DNA from: Aliihoeflea aestuarii
Lineage (GTDB): Bacteria > Pseudomonadota > Alphaproteobacteria > Rhizobiales > Rhizobiaceae
DNA: 64,000 nucleotides
Direction: 5' to 3'
NCBI RefSeq assembly: GCF_024105665.1
Contig: NZ_JAAAMK010000002.1
Location: forward strand, 558,001-622,000
The notes under the pieces are model-generated. The model saw nothing but the letters and a program-made list of their open reading frames with translations, made no database searches and was not told the origin of the DNA. Shown here in pieces: positions 47,394-54,481 of the stretch (position 1 is its first letter; every line of letters begins with the position of its first letter). The position numbers and the translations under genes were made by a program.

Positions 47394-47440
47394 ATGCGCC
47401 ATCCTGCTGGCCCGCAAGGGCGATACAGAGGCTTGAGAAA

Positions 47441-48715
47441 ATGATTTTGGGTGAAGACTTGCTGATCGATGGACGAATACGAGGCATTCCGGTCGACCTG
47501 ACATGTGAAGACGCCACCGATATAATCGGCCTGCGCCCAAGCGCCGGGGAGACGGCATTTCCGGTACTCACAGTCTCACGCAGCGCGTTCGTGGCGAACG
47601 CGCGCGCCATGTTCGCATACGCCCGGGCGGCAGACGTCGATCTCGCCCCTCACGCGAAGACACCCATGGCCCCGGAACTATGCGCTGATCTCGTTGAATC
47701 GGGAGCTTGGGGCTTGACCGTTGCCGATGCGCGGCAGGCCAGAGTACTTCTGGAAAGCGGCTTTCGGCGCATCGTCGTCGCGAACCAGATCGGCGGATTG
47801 CGCAGTGCAGAGCGTTTCGGGCGCATGTTGGGACATTATCGGAACGCGGAAATTCTCGTCTTCGTCGACAGTATCACGGCGCTCGAATCGGTTGCCGCCG
47901 CAGGGCGTGAAGCTGAACTCGAAGTCGGCGTGTTGATCGAGGTAGGCGGCGCACGAAGCGGGGCGCGCGATATCGACACGGTCCGCGAAATCGCAGCGCG
48001 CGCAGCCGCCACGCCAATGATCGAGCTTGCCGGCGTGTCCGCCTATGAAGGAGCCTCGGCTCTTGCCGACCCGCAAGCCACTCGCGAGGCGATCGGCCGG
48101 CTTCACGAACTGGCGAGGCAGGCATTCGACCTAGTCCGCCAGATGCGCCCCGCCGGCCGTCTCATCCTGTCATCGGGCGGCTCGTCATTTTTCGATCTAG
48201 TAGTGGATGATCTTGCCGGTCTCGTGCGTGCCGACAGCAATGCACGCCTTCTGTTGCGCAGCGGCGCGATTTATTTCCACGATCACGGCGTCTACAAGCG
48301 CGGCTTGGCCGCGATGGACCATCGCGGCGGTTTCGAGCCTGCGGGCCTGGGCCGTGCCGTCGACGCATTCACACCCGCGCTTCGACTATGGGCCGAAATT
48401 CTGTCGCGGCCGGAGCCGGGATTGGCGATCTGCGGCATGGGCATGCGCGACGTCTCGTTCGACCAGGACCTCCCCTGCCCGCTTTCGCTATGGCGCGACG
48501 GCGCATCGACCGACGTGTCCAGCACGGCGCGGGTTCGAAAGCTCAACGATCAGCATGCCTTCATCGACATCGGCGAAGCGGCCGATTGGCAGGTCGGCGA
48601 CATCATCGAATTCGGCATATCGCATCCCTGCACCAGTATCGACCGTTGGCGATCGATCTTCGAACTTGACGACAATGGCGCGGTGCGGCGCATCCTTCCA
48701 ACATTTTTCGGCTAG
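47441..48715 (+). CDS. D-serine dehydratase/D-threonine aldolase-like PLP enzyme (fold type III)
   Basis: A 424-residue protein of the alanine-racemase-N-terminal plus D-ser-dehydrat-like C-terminal architecture. The PLP lysine is Lys73 in PHAKTPM; near the end SHPCTS provides the His395/Cys397 zinc ligands seen in eukaryotic D-serine dehydratase (DSD1). Family members dehydrate D-serine or D-3-hydroxyaspartate, or cleave D-threonine. D-configured 2-amino-3-hydroxy acids are thus the expected substrates, agreeing with the D-aminoacylase-family gene on the other arm. GAGG precedes the ATG at 47441; a longer upstream frame would cross the operator region and is unlikely. Confidence 0.88.
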   Translation: MILGEDLLIDGRIRGIPVDLTCEDATDIIGLRPSAGETAFPVLTVSRSAFVANARAMFAYARAADVDLAPHAKTPMAPELCADLVESGAWGLTVADARQARVLLESGFRRIVVANQIGGLRSAERFGRMLGHYRNAEILVFVDSITALESVAAAGREAELEVGVLIEVGGARSGARDIDTVREIAARAAATPMIELAGVSAYEGASALADPQATREAIGRLHELARQAFDLVRQMRPAGRLILSSGGSSFFDLVVDDLAGLVRADSNARLLLRSGAIYFHDHGVYKRGLAAMDHRGGFEPAGLGRAVDAFTPALRLWAEILSRPEPGLAICGMGMRDVSFDQDLPCPLSLWRDGASTDVSSTARVRKLNDQHAFIDIGEAADWQVGDIIEFGISHPCTSIDRWRSIFELDDNGAVRRILPTFFG

Positions 48716-48721
48716 ATCGAC

Positions 48722-49390
48722 ATGGGAAATCTGAATTTTCGGCCGCTATGGCGCTACGAGGATGCTTTCATCGAAGGTATCCTGAACACGCTGTGGCTGA
48801 CCGTCATAGCGGCCGGTATCGGGCTGATCATCGCGATCGCATGTGCCGCGATCCTGCGTAGCGGGCCCAAACTGCTTCGCTATCCCGTCCTCGGCTACAT
48901 CGAGTTGATCCGCAACACGCCACCGATCATTCAGATCTTCATCGTCTTCTTCGTGTTTCCCGGTTTTGGCATCAGGCTGCCGCCATTTACGGCAGCTTCC
49001 ATAGCTTTGGCACTCTATTTCGGCGCATATGCTGCGGAAATCATACGCTCCGGCCTCGATTCAATTCCCCGCTCGCAGGTCGAAGCGGGTCATTGTCTCG
49101 GCATCAGCGGCTTTCAGGTGTTCATGCATGTCGTCCTGCCGCCGGCCTTGCGCAACATCTATCCCTCGATCACGAGCCAGTTCGTGCTTCTTCTTCTGGG
49201 CACGTCGATCGCCTCGCAGATTTCTGCGGAAGAACTCTTTCACACCGCAGGTGTGGTCGAGAGCAGGACGTTCCGCAGTTTTGAAATCTACGCCCTGATC
49301 GCCGGAATCTATGTCTGTCTGGTCATGGCTTTCCGTGTGTTTTTCGCCGCGCTCGGCCGTCTGGCCTTCCGCTGGCCGACACGGCGCTGA
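48722..49390 (+). CDS. Polar amino-acid ABC transporter permease (HisM type)
   Basis: A 222-residue membrane protein with about five helices and the His/Glu/Gln transporter permease pattern ELIRNTPPIIQIFIVFF and the EAA loop PRSQVEAGHCLGISGFQVFMHVVLPPA (about 115-141). It starts 6 bases after the PLP-enzyme gene, so the two are co-transcribed. Confidence 0.93.
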   Translation: MGNLNFRPLWRYEDAFIEGILNTLWLTVIAAGIGLIIAIACAAILRSGPKLLRYPVLGYIELIRNTPPIIQIFIVFFVFPGFGIRLPPFTAASIALALYFGAYAAEIIRSGLDSIPRSQVEAGHCLGISGFQVFMHVVLPPALRNIYPSITSQFVLLLLGTSIASQISAEELFHTAGVVESRTFRSFEIYALIAGIYVCLVMAFRVFFAALGRLAFRWPTRR

Positions 49391-49404
49391 AGGAGGTCAC
49401 ATCC

Positions 49405-50055
49405 ATGCGCTCCTTGTCAACGATCGATCTCATCGCCTTCGCGACCGGCCTGCAATATACGCTTCTGCTGGTTTTGATGGCTCTGGCCTTCGGCGCGCCG
49501 TTCGGCCTTTTCCTGGCGCTGTTGCGAACGGCGAATATGGCTGTGCTGCGTTGGGCCTCGGCACTCTTCCTTCAGGTCGTGCAAGCCGTTCCACTGCTTG
49601 CGCTTCTCATGTTCTTCTATTTCGGGCTTCCGGTCTTTCTGGGCATCCAGATACCCGCTCTGGCCGCCGTCACCGTCGCGTTCACCATCTACACGGCCGT
49701 CTTTCTCGGCGAGATCTGGCGAGGCGGCATCGAGGCGGTGAAGCAAACGCAATGGGAGGCCGCCGCCTCGCTCGGCATCAGCCGCTGGCAGCAATTCCGC
49801 TACGTCATTGCCCCCCAAGCCTTCAAGATCGCCCTGCCGGCGACGGTCGGCTTCCTCGTTCAGCTCATCAAGGGAACGTCGCTCGCCGCTGTCGTCGGCT
49901 TCATCGAACTGACGCGAGCCGGGCAGCTAGCCAGTGCAGCCACCTTCCAGCCCCTTCTCGTCTATTCCGTCGTCGCAGCGATCTATTTCGCGATCTGCTT
50001 CCCCTTGACCCTTTGGTCGCGCAATCTGGAGACCCGTCTCAATGGCTCTCGTTGA
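49405..50055 (+). CDS. Polar amino-acid ABC transporter permease (HisQ type)
   Basis: A 216-residue membrane protein with QAVPLLALLMFFYFGLP and the EAA loop KQTQWEAAASLGISRWQQFRYVIAPQA (about 112-138). It pairs with the preceding permease. GGAGG stands before the ATG, and its end overlaps the ATPase gene by 14 bases. Confidence 0.93.
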   Translation: MRSLSTIDLIAFATGLQYTLLLVLMALAFGAPFGLFLALLRTANMAVLRWASALFLQVVQAVPLLALLMFFYFGLPVFLGIQIPALAAVTVAFTIYTAVFLGEIWRGGIEAVKQTQWEAAASLGISRWQQFRYVIAPQAFKIALPATVGFLVQLIKGTSLAAVVGFIELTRAGQLASAATFQPLLVYSVVAAIYFAICFPLTLWSRNLETRLNGSR

Positions 50056-50776
50056 AATCAACAACGTCCACAAATCCTTCGGCGCCGTGGAGGTGCTGAA
50101 GGACGTCTCCTTATCCGTCGAAGAGGGCGAGATCGTTACCATTATCGGCCGGTCTGGCTCCGGAAAATCGACGCTGCTGCGTTGCATCAATGCGCTCGAA
50201 CCGATCAATTCGGGAAGGATCACGATCGAGGGCCAGCAAGTCGCCGCGGGCATGCGCAATCTGAAGGAACTGCGTCAGCGTGTCGGAATCGTCTTTCAGG
50301 CGTTCAACCTGTTTCCGCATCTGAAGGTCGAGCGCAATATCACGCTGGCTCCAACGCTGACCGGGCGCGTTTCGAAGCGTGAGGCGCGGGCGCTCGCCCT
50401 CGAATGCCTGACCAAGGTCGGGCTGGCCGAAAAAATAGACGCCTTCCCGGAACAGCTTTCCGGTGGACAGCAACAGCGTGTCGCGATCGCGCGGTGCCTG
50501 GCCATGCGCCCGCATCTGATGCTTTTCGACGAGGTCACGTCCGCACTCGATCCCGAACTCGTCGGCGAAGTGCTGAAAGTCATGGAAGACATGGCCCGGC
50601 AGGGCATGACCATGATCCTCGTCACGCACGAGATGAACTTCGCCCGCAATGTCGCGAGCAAGATCGTCTTCATGCATCAGGGCCGCGTCTGGGAAGAAGG
50701 CCCACCTTCGAAGCTTTTCACGAATCCGCAAACCCCGGAACTCAAGGCCTTTATCGGCTCGACCCGGCACAATTAA
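50042..50776 (+). CDS. Polar amino-acid ABC transporter ATP-binding protein (GlnQ type)
   Basis: A 244-residue ATPase of the GlnQ/HisP class: Walker A GRSGSGKST (about 36-44), Q-loop VFQAFNLFPHL, signature LSGGQQQRVAIAR (about 136-148), Walker B LMLFDEVTSALD (note DEVTSALD, usual for this class) and THEMNFAR. It energises the two permeases encoded just upstream. Confidence 0.94.
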   Translation: MALVEINNVHKSFGAVEVLKDVSLSVEEGEIVTIIGRSGSGKSTLLRCINALEPINSGRITIEGQQVAAGMRNLKELRQRVGIVFQAFNLFPHLKVERNITLAPTLTGRVSKREARALALECLTKVGLAEKIDAFPEQLSGGQQQRVAIARCLAMRPHLMLFDEVTSALDPELVGEVLKVMEDMARQGMTMILVTHEMNFARNVASKIVFMHQGRVWEEGPPSKLFTNPQTPELKAFIGSTRHN

Positions 50777-50804
50777 ACCCAACTAAAACAAGGAGTGAGG
50801 ATTG

Positions 50805-51602
50805 ATGTACGCTTTCAAATCGATGGTCGTGGCAGCCGCTTTCGGCATGGCCGCGTCGCTCATGCAGCCGGGTCCGGCACACGCCGACAAGCTGCAGGAC
50901 ATTCTCAATTCCGGAACGGTTCGCATAGGCGTGTTGCTCGACGTCCCGCCATGGGGGTTTACCGATGAGGAAGGCCGTCCGTCGGGTCTCGATGTCGAAG
51001 TCGCCGCTCTCATGGCAGAAGAACTCGGCGTTGACCTTGAGCTTGTCCAGCTTACCGGCACCAACCGGATTCCCAGCCTTCTGGCGAACCAGGTCGATGT
51101 GATCATATCCGCCATTGGCGCAACCTCCGAACGGGCGCAGCAGGTCATGTTCTCGCAGCCTTATGCGGCCGTCCAGCTGGGTGTCTACGGTCCGGCAAGC
51201 ATCGAATCCACCGAGGACGTCTCCGATCTAGACGGTCGTCAGATCGCGGTTGCGCGCGGGACCACACTGGACCTTTGGCTGACTGACAACGCGCAGGGCG
51301 CCAACCTGGTCCGTTTCGAGGACGTGCCGTCGACGCTCGCCGCCTATCTCGCTGGCCAGGCCGAAATGTTCGCCGAAAACAGCGCCATTGTCGTCAATGC
51401 CCAGAACGATCATCCCGGCGCGGAAATGGAACTGAAATTCACCATTCGCCAATCTCCCGCGCATGTGGGGATGCCGATGGGCGAACATAATCTGCTGCAA
51501 TGGGTCAATACGTTCGTTTTCGCCAATAAGCTGAACGGGCGCCTGCCGGAATTGCAGGAGAAATGGTTCCGCGAGGAACAAGGCGTGTTGCCGGCGCTGT
51601 GA
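50805..51602 (+). CDS. Polar amino-acid ABC transporter substrate-binding protein (family 3)
   Basis: A 265-residue periplasmic protein with a Sec signal peptide (cleavage likely after PAHA at 27) and the family-3 start ILNSGTVRIGVLLDVPPWGFTDEEG. The ligand-binding arginine region (ISAIGATSERAQQVMFSQPY) is present, indicating an alpha-amino-acid-like ligand. AGGAG lies ahead of the ATG at 50805. It is followed by two strong stem-loops. Confidence 0.93.
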   Translation: MYAFKSMVVAAAFGMAASLMQPGPAHADKLQDILNSGTVRIGVLLDVPPWGFTDEEGRPSGLDVEVAALMAEELGVDLELVQLTGTNRIPSLLANQVDVIISAIGATSERAQQVMFSQPYAAVQLGVYGPASIESTEDVSDLDGRQIAVARGTTLDLWLTDNAQGANLVRFEDVPSTLAAYLAGQAEMFAENSAIVVNAQNDHPGAEMELKFTIRQSPAHVGMPMGEHNLLQWVNTFVFANKLNGRLPELQEKWFREEQGVLPAL

Positions 51603-51610
51603 CGTCTATC

Positions 51611-51645
51611 GAGTGAAGCGATGGAGTTCTCATCGCTTCCGACTC
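51611..51645 (+). terminator. Stem-loop after the amino-acid-binding-protein gene
   Basis: GAAGCGATG (51615-51623) pairs perfectly with CATCGCTTC (51631-51639) around a 7-base loop, extended outside by GAGT/ACTC. No T-run follows. It lies 8 bases after the stop and may protect the upstream mRNA or attenuate read-through. Confidence 0.6.
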
Positions 51646-51660
51646 GAAAAAACAAACGGG

Positions 51661-51693
51661 AGTGCCTTTGCTTCAACGACATGCGAAGGCACT
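51661..51693 (+). repeat. Second stem-loop in the same gap
   Basis: AGTGCCTT (51661-51668) and AAGGCACT (51686-51693) form an 8-bp perfect stem. It may be part of the leader of the RidA gene or a second processing hairpin; the 160-base gap otherwise holds no gene. Confidence 0.45.
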
Positions 51694-51762
51694 TTCGCAC
51701 GGGAAATCGAAGCGAAAACACATCACATTGTTCCGCTTCCGCAAAATTCAGAAAGACAGAAC

Positions 51763-52110
51763 ATGAGTATCAAGCGTTATCAGGTCGGCTCGCGCATGAG
51801 CCAAGGCGTCGTTGCAAATGGCGTTTTGCACATCGCCGGACAGGTTCCAAATGACCGCAAGGCATCAATCGAGAACCAGACGAAGGACGTCCTGGCGAAA
51901 ATCGACGCATTGCTTTCGGAGGCCGGGACCGACAAGTCCAAGCTCGTTGCCGTCAACGTGTTCTTGCCCAATATCGTCGATTTCGACGCGATGAATTCCG
52001 TCTACGACGCCTGGATCGATCCTGCCAATCCGCCTGCCCGCGCCTGCGTGGAAGCGCGCCTTGCCGATCCGGATCTGCGCGTCGAAATGACGGCGATGGC
52101 TCTCGTCTGA
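51763..52110 (+). CDS. RidA-family enamine/imine deaminase
   Basis: A 115-residue RidA protein, the second in the window. The essential arginine is present (R93 in PPARACVEARL), as is the VEMTAMALV C-terminal strand, so imine deaminase activity is plausible. It shares only the family pattern with the 163-residue RidA of the other arm. I start it at ATG 51763, which gives the usual family length and N-terminus (MSIKRYQVGSRMSQGVV); the upstream open frame runs through hairpins. It would clear enamines made by the PLP lyases of this locus. Confidence 0.9.
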   Translation: MSIKRYQVGSRMSQGVVANGVLHIAGQVPNDRKASIENQTKDVLAKIDALLSEAGTDKSKLVAVNVFLPNIVDFDAMNSVYDAWIDPANPPARACVEARLADPDLRVEMTAMALV

Positions 52111-52162
52111 AAATACCCAATTCCGGGCGGCTGATGACGTCGCCCGTTCAAGGAATTCGCAT

Positions 52163-53167
52163 TTGCACACCGGTCTCTTCCATTCGATCGATTTCAATGC
52201 CGAGGGCCGTCAGGACGGCTTCCTCAGCATTCCGTTCTCGATCGATCGATCGCCCTATTTTCAGGTAAAAATCCCGATCGTCCGCATCAAGAACGGCAAG
52301 GGACCGCGCCTGCTTCTGATGGCCGGAAACCATGGCGACGAATATGAGGGCAACATAGCGCTGTCCCGCCTGTGCCGACGCCTCGATGCCGCCAGCATTC
52401 GCGGCGAGATCACGATCCTGCCTTTCGCGAATGCACCCGCCGTATTTGCCGCGAAGCGACGTTCTCCGCTCGACGGAGGAAATCTCAATCGTCTGTTTCC
52501 CGGCGATCCTGCCGGCAAGCCAAGCGCGCGGCTGGCGCATTTCCTCGAACACGAGCTTTTGCCACGCCACGACGTGTTCATGGATTTGCATTCGGGCGGA
52601 ACCAGCATGGCGCACATGCCGATCGCGCTCATGGAGCGGCAGGGAAACACCGAGCATTTCACCCGAATGCTCGACCTGATGCATGCGCTTGGACTGCCGT
52701 TCGGGTTTATTGCAGAAAACGGGCCGGACGCGCCAACCTCGCTCGGCGCCGCCGGGCGCGCTGGCGTGATCGGCCTGAGTGGGGAATTCGGCGGCGGCGG
52801 AACCGTCACGCCCCTTAGCATGCGCTCAACCATGGCAGCACTCGACAACCTGCTGCATGCACTCGGCATCGTAAGCTCACCTGTACTTCTCGACCGCTTC
52901 GAGGTCGCCGAGATGCGCCTGCTGGCACTTACCAGTCACGATCAGGCCATCTATGCGACGCGACCGGGCTGGTACGAGCCTGCGCGTGACGTTGGTGAAG
53001 AGGTTCGCGCTGGCGACGTCGCGGGCTGGTATCATGATTTTACACGCCTGGATGCCGCGGAAGATGTCCTGCATTTCAGTTGCGACGGCGTCGTCCTGTC
53101 GCAACGTCTTCACACCATGTGCGAGGCTGGCGATTGCCTTGTCCAGGTCGCCGTACCATACAGTTGA
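52163..53167 (+). CDS. DoeB-like deacylase, second copy (aspartoacylase family)
   Basis: A 334-residue zinc deacylase related to the product of 46307-47317: HxxE ligands His57 and Glu60 in AGNHGDEYEG, His143 in MDLHSGG, and SGEFGGGGTV matching TEMGGGGTV of its paralogue. The start is TTG at 52163 with AAGGA 8 bases upstream. Having two such enzymes, one on each arm, suggests two different acyl substrates or stereoisomers. It lies between ridA and lacI in the plus arm. Confidence 0.86.
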   Translation: MHTGLFHSIDFNAEGRQDGFLSIPFSIDRSPYFQVKIPIVRIKNGKGPRLLLMAGNHGDEYEGNIALSRLCRRLDAASIRGEITILPFANAPAVFAAKRRSPLDGGNLNRLFPGDPAGKPSARLAHFLEHELLPRHDVFMDLHSGGTSMAHMPIALMERQGNTEHFTRMLDLMHALGLPFGFIAENGPDAPTSLGAAGRAGVIGLSGEFGGGGTVTPLSMRSTMAALDNLLHALGIVSSPVLLDRFEVAEMRLLALTSHDQAIYATRPGWYEPARDVGEEVRAGDVAGWYHDFTRLDAAEDVLHFSCDGVVLSQRLHTMCEAGDCLVQVAVPYS

Positions 53168-53198
53168 ATTGCATATCAGTTGAGGGAGAGAGCCCCGA

Positions 53199-54275
53199 AT
53201 GACGATTGGTTCTCCACCTTTCGCAGCAACGCTTGATCCGGTTTTGCGGGTCGGCACACGGATCGAGCAAACCGGCGCATCGTCGAAAAAGCGTGTGCGC
53301 ATCGAGGAAGTCGCCCGGCTCGCGGGCGTTTCGCCAATCACCGTGTCCCGCGCCCTTCACAGTCCCCACATGGTCTCGGAAGCACGCCGGCTTCGCATCG
53401 ACGAGGCCGTCACGCAAACCGGCTATGCTTCGAATCCGCATGCGCGGGCTCTGAAAAGCGGTCGATCGAATATCGTCGCAGCATTCCTGTCGACGCTTGC
53501 CAGCCAGCAATACACACAGGCAGCCGATGGTTGTGCGCGAGTGCTGGAAGATGCCGGATATCACATGGTGATGGGGCGTACCTTCTATTCCTATGCGCGC
53601 GAAACGCCGCTCATCCACGCCATCATGGATATGCGCCCGGCCGCCGCGTTCATCACCGGCGTCATGGAACTGGAGGAAAACCGCAGCTTCCTGCGCAATC
53701 TGAAGATCCCCATCGTGGAGAGCTGGGCCAACGCCTCGGATCCGATCGACATGCTCGCCGGTTTTTCCAACGTCGACGGGGTCACGCTGGTCATCGATCA
53801 TCTGGCTGCTCGGGGCTATCGAAGGCTCGGCTTTCTTGGCCGTAACAGTGGTCGCGGACAAATCCGCCAGAATGCATTCGAGCAACTGGCCGCACAGCGT
53901 GGTCTCGAGATCGCCGGCACCCTCAGCGTTCCGAATGTGGCCGGAATCGCAGACGGGCGCAGGGCATTTCGCCGGTTGATCGAGAGCGCATCGGGAATCG
54001 AGGCCGTTTTCTGCGCCAACGATCTTCTGGGAATCGGCGCCATGCTCGAAGCGAGGACGATGGGCCTCACGATGCCCGGCGACATCGCGATCGTCGGTTT
54101 CGGCGACAGCGACGTCGCCTCCGAGGTTCCTCCCGGCATGACGACCGTTTCCGTTGACGCCTACGCCCTCGGCGCGGCGGCCGGCGAGATGATCCTGACG
54201 CGCTTGAGCGGTGATCTGCCCGATGCCCCCAGCCGGATATTCCCGGTCACGCTCATCCAACGCGGATCATCCTGA
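53199..54275 (+). CDS. LacI-family transcriptional regulator of the amino-compound locus
   Basis: A 358-residue LacI/GntR-type regulator with an N-terminal tail of about 30 residues, then the helix-turn-helix VRIEEVARLAGVSPITVSRAL (about 32-52), hinge GYASNPHARALKSGRSN, and an effector domain to the end. LacI proteins usually sense sugars or sugar derivatives, so its presence beside amino-acid-type genes hints at an amino-sugar-like effector. It starts 31 bases after the second deacylase gene and ends the plus arm. The operator at 47378 is a likely target. A start nearer the DNA-binding domain is possible but no better candidate is seen. Confidence 0.92.
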   Translation: MTIGSPPFAATLDPVLRVGTRIEQTGASSKKRVRIEEVARLAGVSPITVSRALHSPHMVSEARRLRIDEAVTQTGYASNPHARALKSGRSNIVAAFLSTLASQQYTQAADGCARVLEDAGYHMVMGRTFYSYARETPLIHAIMDMRPAAAFITGVMELEENRSFLRNLKIPIVESWANASDPIDMLAGFSNVDGVTLVIDHLAARGYRRLGFLGRNSGRGQIRQNAFEQLAAQRGLEIAGTLSVPNVAGIADGRRAFRRLIESASGIEAVFCANDLLGIGAMLEARTMGLTMPGDIAIVGFGDSDVASEVPPGMTTVSVDAYALGAAAGEMILTRLSGDLPDAPSRIFPVTLIQRGSS

Positions 54276-54481
54276 GTGTGATTCGGGCGCACTGCCCTGA
54301 CGATCCAAAACAGAACGAAAAGACCTCCAAAGAGACAGCCGCCAGATAGAGGTGGTCCCGCCTGGTGAGACAGTTTGGCGGCTGGCTAAGGTGGATCGAG
54401 TTTGGAGCTTACGCCGCCTGTTGTCGAAAGCTCACGGTCAATGAGCATGGGTCCTGCGATCCGGAGCGGGCATTTCCAAAT
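54276..54481. other. Structured 206-base intergenic stretch without a gene
   Basis: CAGCCGCCA (54336-54344) and TGGCGGCTG (54376-54384) form a 9-bp perfect inverted repeat, with a GGTGGTCCCGCC segment in the loop. The run of bases after it (to about 54450) does not look coding. It lies between the stops of the convergent lacI and ThDP-enzyme genes. It may be terminator-like structure, a small RNA or the end remnant of an insertion sequence; I cannot decide. Confidence 0.4.

Noticed and set aside
46307-53167. Complete ectoine/hydroxyectoine degradation locus
   Set aside because: Only DoeB-like and EutB-like genes are seen. DoeA, DoeC, DoeD, EutC and the EhuABCD order are missing, so ectoine use is not supported.
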